Source: Onthophagus taurus
Lineage: Eukaryota > Arthropoda > Insecta > Coleoptera > Scarabaeidae
Assembly (NCBI RefSeq): GCF_036711975.1
Contig: NC_091967.1
Location: forward strand, 10,974,001 to 11,038,000
Length of the DNA stretch: 64,000 nt
Reading direction: 5' to 3'
Shown here: positions 35,171 to 48,300 of the stretch, piece after piece
Layout of the letters: each line of letters opens with the position of its first letter
How positions within the stretch are numbered: the stretch's first letter is position 1
Program-made: the position numbers and the translations under genes
Notes under the pieces: model-generated
Databases searched by the model: none
What the model was told of the DNA's origin: nothing
Seen by the model: the letters and a program-made list of their open reading frames with translations, nothing else

Positions 35171-35818
35171 TTATTTACAGTTATCTTTGGGGTTATAAGG
35201 ATATAATTTTACATCACATCCTTTTATATCCAAAGTCATCTTTTGCAAAGTATTTAAAAAATCTGGTTCTTGGTTAGGGTTTGATGTATAAACATACAAG
35301 ACTTTATCCCACTTCGTATACAAAAACGATTTTTCACCGCAATCTGTTCCATTTACAAGATAAAAAGTTAAATATTTCCCATTTTTATCTGAAATAATTA
35401 CAATTTTTATTTGAAGAAAAAATTAAAAGAAATACTAACCTTTAATTTTATAAAACGGTGATTTTCCTTGTTTAATCATCTTAATCGTTTGATTAACTGC
35501 CGGCTCTTGGCCTTTTCTGTTAAATTCTTTAGTTTCTAAAATGCCGGGCGATTTTTGGTGTAATTCCCGCAGTATGCAGCAATTTTCACATGGGATTGAA
35601 GCGGCGTAAACATAAAAATAACGAGTTTTTGCACACTAAAAAAAATGGTAAATTAAAAACAATTTTTAGGAGAAATTTCTTACATCATCTTCGTTAAAAT
35701 TATCACTCGGAGGTGGATTGTTACATTTTCCTGATTGAGCACCACCAAAATCAAGAAATAAACTTAGAGAAACAAAGATTACCACCGAATTTAACACATT
35801 TTTAAACATTTTGTACAT
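35171..35818 (-). CDS. Small secreted protein, possibly lipocalin-like
   Basis: Exons (minus): 35684-35818, 35440-35635 and 35171-35388; 182 aa. The N-terminus is a clear signal peptide (MYKMFKNVLNSVVIFVSLSLFLDFGGA, split here as MYKMFKNVLNS and VVIFVSLSLFLDFGGA), probably cut after GGA or GGAQ. The mature part has Cys residues near its start (GKCNNP, DDCAKT, IPCENCC), one mid (TDCGEK) and two at the end (KGCDVK, DNCK). Alternating hydrophobic strands (RYFYVYAAS, KYLTFYLV, KVLYVYTS) and a late helix before the last Cys pairs resemble insect lipocalins such as apolipoprotein D or bilin-binding proteins. The canonical GxW motif is not seen, so the family is unproven. An extracellular binding role is inference. 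Confidence 0.75.
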
Positions 35819-35827
35819 TTCAAATCG

Positions 35828-35864
35828 AACACTGTTTTAAAATTAGTAAAGTTACTCTTTTATA
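35828..35864 (-). promoter_or_regulatory. TATA and initiator of the small secreted-protein gene
   Basis: TATAAAAG on minus at 35857-35864, then ACAGTG at about 35829-35834, some 30 nt downstream. This is the canonical TATA-to-initiator spacing. The ATG follows about 12-15 nt later. Confidence 0.6.
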
Positions 35865-35869
35865 AATAC

Positions 35870-36406
35870 GATAATTAGACAAAAATGTCAGGATAAAACT
35901 GAAACTAACAAGTTTTTTTAACCACGCGTTTTAAACGTGCATTTTCTTCAATATTTTTATGTTAATTGTCTCGCAATTAGAGTTAGAACATTTTTCATAT
36001 GATTTTCAATATTTCTTTTTAATGAACGGACTTCGCATATAACGGCCAAAATATTTTTAAATCATTACGTAAATTATATATCGAGTATGAGAGAAATCTG
36101 ACTACATTGATAGCACAATATCAGTGCTTTAGTGTCTTCTGCAGTTTTGACTATGGATAGTAATTAATAAAAAAACGAAATGTTTATTTATGATTTTATT
36201 TCATATGTAAAAATATACACAGCTTAAAACATAAAAATACGCATTTTTGTACAGAAATTAAATTATATCAGTCCATTTTTTAACGATAATATCACAATAA
36301 CGTTGAGTAAATAATAATAAAAAAATATAGTTGTACGTAGAACTTTAAAAATATTAATTGTCGTAAAACCCTTTAAAACAGAGTCAAAAACGACTATTTT
36401 CAAAGA
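35870..36406. other. Intergenic and 3' UTR of PPxY gene 1
   Basis: AT-rich; contains AATAAA-like signals on minus downstream of the stop at 36407. No further feature. Confidence 0.4.
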
Positions 36407-39400
36407 TTACGTTTGGCTCTCAGTTTGTGTTGCATCTTGCAATGAAAAACTGGTTTCTCCATTATGTCTCAAGTTAGAATCAGTTTGTTCAGATGAAGAA
36501 GTGCTTTGTTCATGTGTATCATCATTTTCCATTGAGGAATTTCTTCGATCAACGATATTAATCGAATTCTCGTCATCCTCTTTTGCATTTGGAAATAAGG
36601 TGTTATAAGAAGGCGGATCTAAATCTTCGTATCTCGGTGGAGTGGCATCATCTTGTTGGTTATTTATGATTAATACTGTTGTTGGAGTTGTTTGAACGGG
36701 CTCAACAGGTTTTGGTTTTCTTAAACACTCGATTACTCCACAAAACATTAAAACTGCCGCACATAGTAACATCCCCAAAAGAATATAACCCCAAGGACCG
36801 TATTGGGAAAGAGTCATCGAAATCGACTCTAATGCTGTCGTTGGTTTGTCTTCTTCCGGCTGTGCGGTTGTAGTTGATTTATCATAATCGTGATTTTTTG
36901 GTACAATGTTAAATAAAGGTGCCTCCGAGGGTTTCCTTAAACTATGAAATATATTTTCCGCGAACATATCGTTTTTTAAAAACCGTTGTAGTTCATTTAT
37001 GTTATTAAAATTAGTACATAAATGAGTGTCTTCATCACTTTTCGTCGCACCTTTCGGACAATTTTGATAACCATCGCAAATTAAATGATCCGAAATGCAG
37101 AAAAGTGGTTTATGCCCGATACTCATACAAGTGTGTTGATCTTTTCTTTTGCAAACGTCTCCTAGTTAAATAAAAATAAAAAAGGAATTAGTTAATTGAA
37201 AATTATCGTTTTAAAATCATAATTACCTAATCCAACAGCCGTGAACAATAATTTACGATTATGCGTTGAACTTATTTTGGTGGGTTGATGCCAAAGGAGC
37301 GTTATCTCCGGATTCAAAAGGTCAACATTCCTTAACAGTCCATTCGAACACATATCTCCATTCCAAACTGGTTTATGAATGCTATCGATCTGAAACTAAA
37401 ATATTTTTTTTAATAGGTAAATATTTTTGGGGAAACGAAATATAAAGATTTTGTAATAATATACAAAATTAATAAAAATCTGAATGATGAATCAAATCCA
37501 TTAAGACTATATCTTACTATTAAAGATTAGATAAGAAATATTTCTTAGACTTTGACCGTATAATACAAGTTTAACTACAAAAATAGTTTTCGAAGATTTG
37601 TGGACTAAAATGATTTTACTTTATAGATTTTTTCAAAACACTCTAAATTTAGAGCTACATTGCGTTTTTGAATTGTATTGCTTTTTCTGTTCTTCATTGT
37701 AGTGTAGAAATTGATTGACCATCATAATATGTCCTATAGTGAGATAGATAAATAAGGTCGTGCAGAAAAGATAAAGCATCGGAGGCCCAAAATCATTTCT
37801 TTACTTAGCTTATAAATAATACATTTCCTTTTTTACGTTGAGGCAAAAAAGATGCTGAATTTTATTAATTCTATTATTCTGGAAGTATTGAATTTTATTT
37901 CAATAATCATGTCATTAATCTTGTTTTCATCGTTTAGTATCCAATACTATTTTCTTATGATTTATTCATCACACTTATCTTTATTACCTATTTTTTTTAG
38001 TTTTTATTTATCAATGAAAATGATTTACGGTATCTTTGTGAGGTCTTATTCCTACCATATAATAATTATTAAATTTGTCTTTATTCAAATATTTAATTTG
38101 AAATCCTGTTAATATTGTTGTTAAATTTTGTCTAAATTAAACTGCCAAATTTCATTAAAAGCTGTTTTGAGTAGCATTAATATCCATAAGCACAAAATAG
38201 AGATTATTCTTTTTTTGTGTATTCTTATAGTAGCAAAAAATATTACATCTGGTTTGTTAACCTTGAAAAGACGAGACAACAATAGCTTTATGCAGGTTTT
38301 GTGCCGTTATTGTCGGATTCAGATGAGTCATGTTCTAGGTTAGTAGAGATTTCTATCAGTTTAACCGTAATTTTCAAATTGAGGCGAAAAAAGATGCTGC
38401 AAAGAGGGAAGTTTTTTTTACACAGAGAACAACTACGTTATAAATGGCACGTATTGTACTTGCAATTTACGTAAATCAGAATTTAATTGATTCCGAGAGT
38501 AAATTACGTAGTATTAGTTTTTTTTGTTAACTTATAAACAAATGGTAGTAATAAATTTTTATACGTTCCTTATTGTTCTAAAATTTGTTTACAATAAATA
38601 TTCTAAGAATATATTTCTTAATGTTTTCAACTTTATAATATTTTAATCAATAAGTTGTGTTTAAAAGAAGACTTACCACGCTCATATTGCATGATGGTTG
38701 TACTGGAAAATGCTTCCTAAACTGGAGGTAAGGCGGTGAGGGAATTTCAACAATGGTCATGTGAACAACATAAGTTTTCGGCGCTTTTATTTTTACTTTA
38801 CACTCTCCTTCAATTATATTTGGATCTAACGAGACAAGAACTGAAGATTCCGATCCTTCTTTTAATATAATTTCCGAGTCTTCGCATAATTTTTTGATCG
38901 ATGTATCTACGGCGTATTCTGAAAGAACAAAAATCAATAAAGTTTGATTCCATAACAGAATTTTATTTATAGATCAGTCACAATTTTTTATTGTTCTTTG
39001 TAAACACGAAAAAGGAACATCTGCTATTTTTAGCACAGCACTGATATCGCAAACAACAATTCAACGTTGAAATTCAACGTGTTATGTCATATGCTCGTTA
39101 GCCTTTTTAAAGCAATCGTGAGATACATACAAAATAGATGGAGAGTTATGTTTTTTTATGATAAAATCGACAAAAAGATTGTTAAATTAAAAATAATTGT
39201 TATCTGACATGAATCGTCTAGTTAAAAATTTAATACTCGTTTTGGAATACCTCATAAACAATAATGCAATGAAAATATTTCGTAAGTAAAATGAATTAGG
39301 TATTTATTCATATAGGAAATATCTTGGTAAACACGTATTTTTAAAATTGTTTATAAATTCACCACTGATAACATGTTCAATAAATTAACAAACAAAATCA

Positions 39401-42400
39401 AAGTCAATTCAAAATATTTACTGCAATTTGAAATATTTATATTGAAATCGGTAGCATTTTGCGTATATTTTAAAATAAAACGGATATTTGTCGCCGAATT
39501 TATTTACTCCCGAATCGTAATCAAAATCAAATGACGAAATGCAAATTAAAGTTCTTTTTTAAACATTTTGAACTTTGGCCAAACGTTTTCAAGATTAATT
39601 TTGAACATTTTTATTAACCATAAATATTGACCTTTGGTGTTCAGGGGAATATCAAGTCAAAGTCTTCGGTCACTGCCGTTAAAGGTTCTATATTTTTCTA
39701 ATTTCTTATTTCAGGTCTCATTCATATTCATATCAATTCGAATAAGGTGTTGAAGATCTTTTATAAAGGGGTCAAATGCCAACACATTAAAGCCCACTTA
39801 AAGACAATTAAAAAAAGAACTGTTGCAAATTGTCCAACTTGCCCTTGAATGTTAAGTTTTAATTTCATATCTACTTACTTACGTAGATGTAATTACATCT
39901 TTTGTAATAATTGCCCAAGATTAATTTTAACATATATTTTTAATGAAAATGCATTAATAATTGCCAATGAAATCGACAAAATAACGAAGATTATTTCCGT
40001 AAAGATAAAAGTTATAATCGTACAGTTACTCAGCATCTAGGTCGTAAAAAATTTTGTTCTTATCGTTAACTTTGCGATTAAACATAAATCTAACTGAAAA
40101 ATTAATTAAACAAATGTTTAAAATATAATTTGAAATAATCGCAAACATTTTAAATTTTAAGTGGCATGGAACAAGTTTACACAAGAAAATGAGTTTGTAG
40201 CAAAAAAATTGTCTTAAAACTTCTAGATGTAAGTGGAAAGTAACTATTTTGTGATTATTATTCTGCATTATTATCATTACAGTAAGAACTATTAGAAAAA
40301 GGTGTTTTCGCAGCAGGAACCATTCGCTGTAATACACTTGAAAAATGTCCTCTGAGGACTGAAAATGTGCTGAAAAAAAGTAGACGTGGTTGCAACTATT
40401 CAATTGTTACAGACGATGACTAAATAGTAATAGTTCGATGGCATGATGATAAAAGCATAAACATACCATTGAACCTGAAGATGAAATGAAAAAATGGGAC
40501 AGAAAGAAAGGAACCTATGTAATGGTGAAACGCTACTCCTTTTTGAGTGATGCCCATAAAAGTACACATTAAAATAGTTAACATCATATCTTTTAACAAC
40601 GTTTTCTATCTGAGAAGGATTTTCTTCCATGGTCTTTCTAACACTAAGTAGATTCCACTGGTTGTTTTGTGCAGATTTGTCTTTCTATTTTAATGTTATT
40701 CACGTTTATGTAGAATTATTTAGGCATAACACTTTTTAAATGAAAGGGAAGGTAACCTTATCCTATAATTTTACGATGAATGTTAACGATTGAGAGTCAC
40801 TGCGTTATACCATCCGATTCGGGTGGATTCTTGTGTCTAGTGTCAGTGAGTTCAACTACATATAAATATAGATTTCACTTGGGACCTGTATTGCGTTCCC
40901 ACTTCATATCAACATCTTCAAAAATAACTTAAGGTTTTTCGCAAAATAGGTTTTCCTCCAGTATGTAAAAGACTCCACAGTTTTAAAACGGGAAACTTCT
41001 TTTTATTACCAAATGACGGGTATTTCACGATAAATATATTAAGGTACGAGCGATCATAAAAATGTTATTCTAGAATCTTGACGCCAAAGGATTTTACTAT
41101 GTAATGATTTTCTTAGATCTCAACGTGATTACAGATATTAGTCACGCAAATAAACTCGATTCTCGAAACGTTACATTAATGTAAAGTTAATTGCTCATGG
41201 TGTTAATAGTCATATGCTAGTAAATTTATGCTCTTAGTACAAAGTACATCGTCTACGTACGTTATAATCGTTTCTACGTAGATATGAGAAATACTAGAAA
41301 ATGAATGAATACTTATTAAGTTACTTGTACAATATTGAATTTTGTTGATTTCTCTAAAAGTATTCTAAAGAACTAAAGATGTCAGATTAAAACTGAATTC
41401 ATGACACGTGTCAAGATAGCTACTAATTAACGATGAAAAAATAACGATGATTGAATCCGTTTTAATCAATATATTTACAAAATTTTATCTTAATTAAATC
41501 TGGAAATTAATATTACGCAAATGAACGATTTATTCTTAGAATAAAATTTAAATTTTAGATAAATGAATGTTAATTAATGAATTTAAAGGAATTATTATCA
41601 TTTTAGTTTCTAAGGATTAAGAGATAATAGCATATCAGTGCAGCTGTTCATATTCAAATAAAAATTTGAATTTTGAGTTAACGAGTTATTTAATATAATT
41701 AATAGATCACGGAATTATTAAATTGTGTAATATTAAGTAAACAACAGGAGTGGAAATTTGTTATATTTTTTTAATAACAAAGGGGATGTAGCTCAGTGGT
41801 AGAGCGTTCGCTTTGCATGTGAAAGGCCCCGGGTTCGATCCCCGGCATCTCCAATGCTTAACTTTTTTTAAACCTAACTCCTAAAGCCATCTCAAAAATC
41901 TCTGATTTATTTTTGCACTCTTGTGCTTTTTAAATAGCCCGATACACAAAAGTACACGACCTCCTCCTCGCCTTATTCTAACTGCCAGGAAATGTGTTGT
42001 TTAGATATTCCTTTTCAGCAAGCATACAGTGTGGCGCAGCTCCATCCTGCATAAACCAGAAATTTTGTGTCCAATTTAATAGTAAGTCTTCCAAAAGCCC
42101 AGGAAAACTGTTTTCCAGGAAATCAAGGTACGGTTTTAATGGTTGTGGTAACAGAATTGGCCCTAAGAACCTATCCCCTAACATGCCTAACCAGATGTTT
42201 AGGTTAAAACGCCGTTTCAATAACACCTTGGTTATTCTCATTAGACCACACATGGTTATTATGGAAGTTGAATATTTCATTTCTGGTAAAACCAGTATAG
42301 TATCATCAGTTAATTAAAAAGTTTGGAAGTGAAAACCATTGATAGAATGTCGATCTTGCATGGTAATCCGGAAGAATGAACTTGCACGCGTTGGATATGG

Positions 42401-43979
42401 TAAAGGTGCATGGGATGCTCAAGGAGAGTTCTCCAAACAACATGTGTGCTTCTACTCACTTCAGAAGAAAATCTTCTCACACTTATTTTGGGATGTTCAT
42501 CCACTGCACTTCATATTTGTTCTTCAATCTATGGTATAGATATGTCAGAATGATCGGGGAAGAAACGAGTTATATAAGTCTGATTAAATTGTCGTATTAA
42601 AGAATTGAAAAAAATCAGTCTCATTACTTAATTTACACACTTCGTATATCTTTCTCCATTCTAAATTTAACAGAGGAATTGTATTAAGTACTTTCCTGAA
42701 CTTGTCAAAATCAATTTTCCTCAAATATTTCGAAATTTCATATCGATTAAATTAATCAGTTCGAAATTTATAAATCAAAAAGTATTTGATAAAAACCACA
42801 GAATTTCGTATAACTTCGCAAAACTAAATAGTACAGGTGTAATAATGTTTGTAAACCTGTATTATTAGTTTTTGATAACGATCCTCATAAAATTATATAA
42901 ATTACGATCGTTTTATTACATCAGAATCTAGGTTGTGGCAACATCATAAATATGCAAGCAACTTTCATCATTGTAACTTTAACACGTAAATAATGCTAAA
43001 CAATCACGATTGCAAATTCAGAACAACAATCAGCAATCGAAAAAATAAACATTTTTATGTTCCACTTTTACCGGGGGCGCCTATCTGCAATTTTAATGAT
43101 CCTATTTTACGATTTCTATTTTCATAAATGGTATCTATAAATCATCAAAATAACTATTTAATCGATTATTAATTAAATTTGATAAGGTCTAAAAAAAATG
43201 AATCTATTTCTGTTCTAAGTACTTGATAATTATAGATATTACATTCTAAAATATATTGTTTGCGACTTAATTCGTGGAAATTGAAACAAAACTGAATCAA
43301 TTGTTGATTACAACTATTTGTTTTGTTATGTATGATTAACAGCGATTAAAACGATTGTATTTTCAGAAAAATCATTGTTTACAACGTGTTAAAAAATCTA
43401 TCGTTTAATATTTGAAGCTTTATTTAATTCATGCAAATCCATCTACATTAAAGATCTCGTGAATTATTAATCAATATTTGATATTCTACCATTGACTTTA
43501 TGAGGTAGCCATCAAGGACAAATCTATAATTAAATTTTATTTAAGATGTTATTAACAATGTAACTACATTTACGTATTTACAACTGGCTATAAAAACGTT
43601 GATTAAGTTAAATATAGAAAATTAAGTAGGTACAAGAAATTGGTTTCTTTTTGATTAAATTGTTTATAAAAAGTTATAATTATAATTAAAACAATATAAG
43701 CATAAATTTTTATTAATAATTGTTTATGACGATCCGCTATCAGTAATGGCAGGATTCTTTTACATCAAGAAGAACTGGGTTATAGGTCTCCAGATAATAA
43801 ATTTATATCAGTGAAGTAAACTAAGAACAGCTCTAAGTTGAATTTAAAAATAACCTATTTTCAATATAAATCACTAATTTTTTCAAAAACATTTTCAAAA
43901 AACTTCTTTTACCTCCAAAAACGTGACTACTCATCATCCCAAAAACACCCAAAACAACGATTCCATAAACACCCATCAT
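36407..43979 (-). CDS. CUB-LDLa type I membrane protein with PPxY tail (PPxY gene 1)
   Basis: Exons (minus): 43913-43979, 38677-38918, 37227-37389 and 36407-37161; 408 aa in frame. Signal peptide MMGVYGIVVLGVFGMMSSHVFG. A CUB-like domain follows (about 23-155; EGECKVKIKAPKTYVVHMTI, WNGDMC). Next is an LDL-receptor class A repeat with six Cys and CDGYQNC plus SDED acidic calcium-site residues (about 158-205), a Thr/Ser-rich stalk, and a transmembrane helix (GYILLGMLLCAAVLMFCGVI). The cytoplasmic tail carries PPRYEDLDPPSY, two PPxY motifs that bind WW domains of Nedd4/Itch-type ubiquitin ligases. The layout resembles vertebrate LDLRAD3 and LDLRAD4/PMEPA1. Inferred role: ligase adaptor for a receptor or for TGF-beta-type signalling. 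The first intron is about 5 kb and holds a tRNA and a transposon relic, so exon 1 is the least certain exon. Confidence 0.82.
41782..41853 (+). tRNA. tRNA-Ala (anticodon TGC), copy 1
   Basis: 72-nt cloverleaf: acceptor GGGGATG pairs with CATCTCC, A discriminator, A box TAGCTCAGTGG, anticodon loop CTTTGCATG with TGC, B box GGTTCGATCC. A T-run Pol III terminator follows within 10 nt. No intron. It lies in the first intron of PPxY gene 1, on the opposite strand. Confidence 0.97.
41950..42560 (-). mobile_element. DDE transposon relic (mariner-like, DUF4817 type)
   Basis: The minus frame 42310-42504 carries a helix-turn-helix block (EHPKISVRRFSSEVSRSTHV, then VWRTLLEHPMHLYHIQRVQ). The frame 41978-42280 continues with FNLNIWLGMLGDRFLGPILL, YLDFLENSFPGLLEDL and FWFMQDGAAPHCML, where MQDGAAPH holds the second catalytic Asp. 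It is broken into frames and truncated. Nested in the large intron of PPxY gene 1. Confidence 0.82.
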
Positions 43980-44870
43980 AGTTTTTTTTGTATCTTTTTC
44001 TGTAAAACTCTTTAAAAAGTAATACTTTCTTTTGAATCACTTTCACTTCGCCGAGAAAACCAAAATTTGAATTAACTTTTTGTTAGTTAGTTTTAAAATA
44101 ATATACCGCAAGTAAGCACGTTGATTTATTTACGTTCGTTGTAGTAATACCGTTAAACGACACGGATCGTTTGTGAACGGACGAGAAAACATAACGTACT
44201 GACCGGGAAATGGTTGGTGAATGCACTTCTTAAGCGTTCACGTTGAATGGGAGCGAGTAAAGTGTGGAGTAAAGAGTTGATCTCATCCAGCACGCGACGA
44301 CGACGAACTCGATCGAAACTCAATCCCCACTTTATTTGAGTCACTTTATGGTTTTAACAAAAATGCTCGAGTGTAATTTTTATAACCTGACATGAAAATG
44401 ATTAATTTTGTATTGTCGTCATTTTATAAATAATGGCTGAACGTTAACTTATCTGCTCCTACCTTTTGAAATACATTTCAAGTATTTTTATAATACAAGG
44501 TTCAAAAAGATATTACGACTCAACCCAACATGCCTTGGTACCAACGCTAAATTAGGAAATACAGAGTCGATTTTTTTTTAATTTTTCATCATTTTAAATT
44601 TATGCTTCATACTTTAGTAATTTTTACTGTACGGCCAAAAAAACAAATACTTCAATCAACACCTTTCAAGTTTCTCGTTTATAAAATATCATAATTGTTT
44701 TAATCGCAATTAAAGCAAATAGTTGTAAAATGTTAGCTATGAGGAATTAAGTTTCTGAGAAAAGAATTTGAGAAAAGATATTAGGAAACAACTAAGAGTT
44801 CACTATAAACATCAATCGGTTATAGATTCCACGCTAAAAATTATACATAAAGTATACAGAAACAACTTCA
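43980..44870. other. 5' flank of PPxY gene 1
   Basis: 44130-44340 is unusually CG-rich (ACGTTCGTTG, CACGCGACGACGACGAAC) for this window and may be the promoter or an untranslated exon of the gene starting at 43979. The open frame 44153-44344 (-) within it has no known motif. Confidence 0.35.
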
Positions 44871-44874
44871 TTAC

Positions 44875-45234
44875 GTGGAAATTGAAAATATCACTCAAAA
44901 ATTACTCAATTTAGTAAAAGAAAAACAAAATAATGATAAAAAAATCGAATATAATAGTCATAAGGTTAAAAACAAGAATGTTAATTTAGTATATAATCGC
45001 AGCGAAGTCACTAATGACTCGGGTCGAGGAGTAAAACTAAATAATAATAAACATAATCCCGTTCAATACATACAAATGGATGATTTAAAAGGATTCACCT
45101 TTTCAGCACGCTTCACAAATCTAAGCGATTCCCAATTAAATAAGAGCAACATTGATTTGTTTAACTTGGGACACCAATTTTCAACACCATCTTGTTTGAA
45201 ACCCACTAATTTTGCTATCACTATAGAATGATTC
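44875..45234 (+). mobile_element. Putative Penelope-like element N-terminal fragment
   Basis: A 119-codon frame without an ATG start, very rich in Asn and Lys. It ends with an FTNLSDSQLNKSNIDLFNLG block, then FSTPSCLKPTNF. This resembles the N-L-S-x-x-x-L-x-x-x-x-x-x-L-L-x-x-G-L-x-F-x-P pre-reverse-transcriptase motif of Penelope-like or related retroelements. Remembered-motif evidence only. It directly abuts a palindromic repeat at 45235, suggesting a mosaic insertion. Confidence 0.4.
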
Positions 45235-45360
45235 TAGGTCTTGTGTCAGTTCCAGTGTTAGTGCAATACTAGAACTAACACTAGACCGAGAACAAGAAAC
45301 ATTCGGATTTAGCCGCTCAAGATGGCTAAACATAAATATATTTTTATGGCTAAATATATT
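45235..45360. repeat. Palindromic TCTAGTTCTAG-family repeat, single unit
   Basis: Contains CTAGAACTAACACTAGACCG, then AACATTCGGATTTAGCCG. This is the same core as the 8.4-8.7 kb palindromes, but with the right arm degraded to a GGCTAAACATAAATAT stretch. Confidence 0.6.
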
Positions 45361-48300
45361 TTTGTATTTTATTGTATTTTAAATGAAATTCACTGTATAA
45401 GAATCATGGGTATTTCATAAAGCCATATTGCTAGCTAACAAACCTGGTAGTTTCAAATCACCACATATCTTCCAATCATGAGTACACTATTTACTTCAGA
45501 CAGATGGAGCAAGTGATAATGATCCATAAATGTTAATGAGTTTCGCTTTTAACCCAACAGGCCAACCACATAAGTATCAATCTTGTTAACCTCTCATCAT
45601 CTCTAAAATCAAACAAAATTTTAGCCGGACTTCCATAAGAAAAATGATGACAAAGCTGATTGACCATCGCATCTTAGAACCGTTTCTCGAATAATAGGTA
45701 TAACTACTACATACACATAGCTTATATCACCATTAGATAACACATACATAACTGTATAGACTAAATCAACCTTTTTAGTAGTTCTTACTTCCTTCCCACT
45801 GGGGCTGATGGGAGATTTGTTGAAATTAGTTATCGTCATAAGTCATAATCGAGAGAAGGAAATTTCTTATAAGGACCATCGGCCAATTTCTCCCAAGATG
45901 AAAGGAATCGTGATATGTCCTTTAGCAAGTTACGTCCATGAAACTGCGATCCATCAATGAGGATGGGAATTAAAATACGAAAAATGGAACAAACTGATTC
46001 AAAAAGTTTATTAAGAAACATATGGCTATAAGCTATTATAAGCTATTGAGGCTATATGATTCAATCATTAATTTTAACCTCCATGTACAACATTTTGGGA
46101 CTTTTTATTTTGATATCGTCGCGATTAGCAAAAACCTCTCGATCTCACATAATTAATCTAGAGTTATTGGCAATATTTGTTAACTTCAGAACACAATCTC
46201 AAATGGTGACTCTTTGCACGATAATAATTGCTCCATATCAATAGCTATCATTTTGATAGACAAAGATCAGGCTAATCCCTCTTATTTAAAATTACACTTC
46301 CATTTAGTAAATAGATAATTTTATAAGTTTTTTAAACTTTGAGATATCGTATTTTTTCAGTCCATTTTCGAAAAATGTAATATTTGAAAAAATTCATGTA
46401 AATGTGTATTGAACTCACATCTACTACAAAAAAAGATAAATATACACAGCTCCCGGTAAAAGTAGCTATTTATTAAGACATTATACTGCTTATTTTTTTA
46501 TAATAAAATTTTTTGCAGTAATTGATGTGACTTAAATTATCTGTATTTAATTAACTTATTTTTACATTATGACATGCTTTATAAATGGAACAAAATTAAC
46601 ATGTTACGAAAACCATATCCAATTGAAAATTTGGAATACATTTTAAAAAAGCACCTTCGACCTTTAGTTTATTGAATAAATCAAATTATATAATAATACA
46701 GAAAACAAATCGCCTTTAAAAACAGAGGTTGAATTAAAATTTTATTAGTTATATATGTATTTGTAGACCTTGTGGAAGTTTTCTTAGCAAATTTTTCATC
46801 GCTTAGTGTTCATAAATGGCATCTTCGAACAACCTTCCATCTCTACATATAAATAAAGAATGATGTCATTTTCGGGTCGTTCCAATGAACTTGGATAACA
46901 TTTTTCAAATTTTTTTACCGTACCTAATGCAAAATAGATGAATAAACGATGTATTAAAATTTTCTTCATGTTGTAGTTCCAATAGATTAAAAAAAGCAAT
47001 TCGTCCTTGTGTCTAAGTTTTAGATGATGTGTCTGATTTTATAATTGATAAATCAAATGGAATTAATTTGTCAACTTACGTAACGAGTTTAAGTATTTTC
47101 TCACACTCAATCACAAGCCAAATAACAATAATAAATAATTATAATTAAAAACAGAAAAATAAAGCACTTATTTTGGGTTATTTTTTTATTTCTGTACGTC
47201 AATAAGTTATATTTAGTGGTTGTCATCGGAAAAAATCGGCGCCAGAAATTTATATTTGGCACTTGATTTTAATTGTTGATCTCGATGGGTACGATGAGAA
47301 TCACTTGTCTTTGCCCGAAGATAAGTACATTTTACAAAATGATTAATGACGAAATATAAATAAATGACTATAAATCTAAATTTAGATCGAACGAGTACTT
47401 TAATAAATTAAATCTGATAAGTATCTAAAAAAAGTACTCGTAATCTAATAAGTTCTTAAAAACAATATTCGTTTTAGCATCAAGGACAACAAGTTAATTT
47501 AAGGATAAATGATTAAGTGTACCTTTATTTTAATTAAAAGAAAAAAGTCGATGATAATTGGTATCAATAAACATAAATGAATTTATTTAATTGATTCAAT
47601 TAGTAAAAACATGCCTATGTAGTACAATTATTTTTCTAATAAAAACGAGACAATCGCTCAATATCAAGTACTACTAAATATAACATAACTGATATTCGCT
47701 GAAATATCGCAAAACTACACGTGGAATAGAGAACGACAAGGCTGAAGTGTGGCTATTAGAATTGACATAGAACAGCTCTCATACAATATCGGTTATTAGG
47801 CCTGCTTGCATTTTGAGCATGGCACAGAATAAGAATGTTAGGGGGTCATTGTACCGATCGATGCCAAAAATAGCTGAGGTACGGGAAAAATATAGGATAG
47901 CCGAATTAAAGAGTCAAAAATTTGATCGTCCTGCCAACAAAGCTCTAACTGTTGAAGATTACTGAATACTTCTCATATCTAATGGTTTCTTTTTATACTC
48001 ATTGTGGATGTCTCCTTCCCATTTCGCTAGTTAGCAATTAGAAGAATTTATAGGTACTATGTCATGGACACAATCAATCCAATTACTTTCGTCTCTTCTT
48101 TTATAAATGGTACAATACATTTCCGTTTTCTGAGAGGTTCTGCAAAAAACTTCATTCATAGAAACTATAGAAATTATATGAATGGAACGTATGTAAGGTA
48201 ATGAGATAGTCTCCGCCATTTTCTCAGTTTTTAAACTTAATGATGTGACTGCTTCTAATGCAGCAAACAATTCTCGTCACATTTCAATGTTAATTTTAAG

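Noticed and set aside
36679-36873. Plus-strand frame inside the last exon of PPxY gene 1, and other antisense frames (30742, 31150, 32431)
   Set aside because: Shadows of well-supported minus-strand coding exons.
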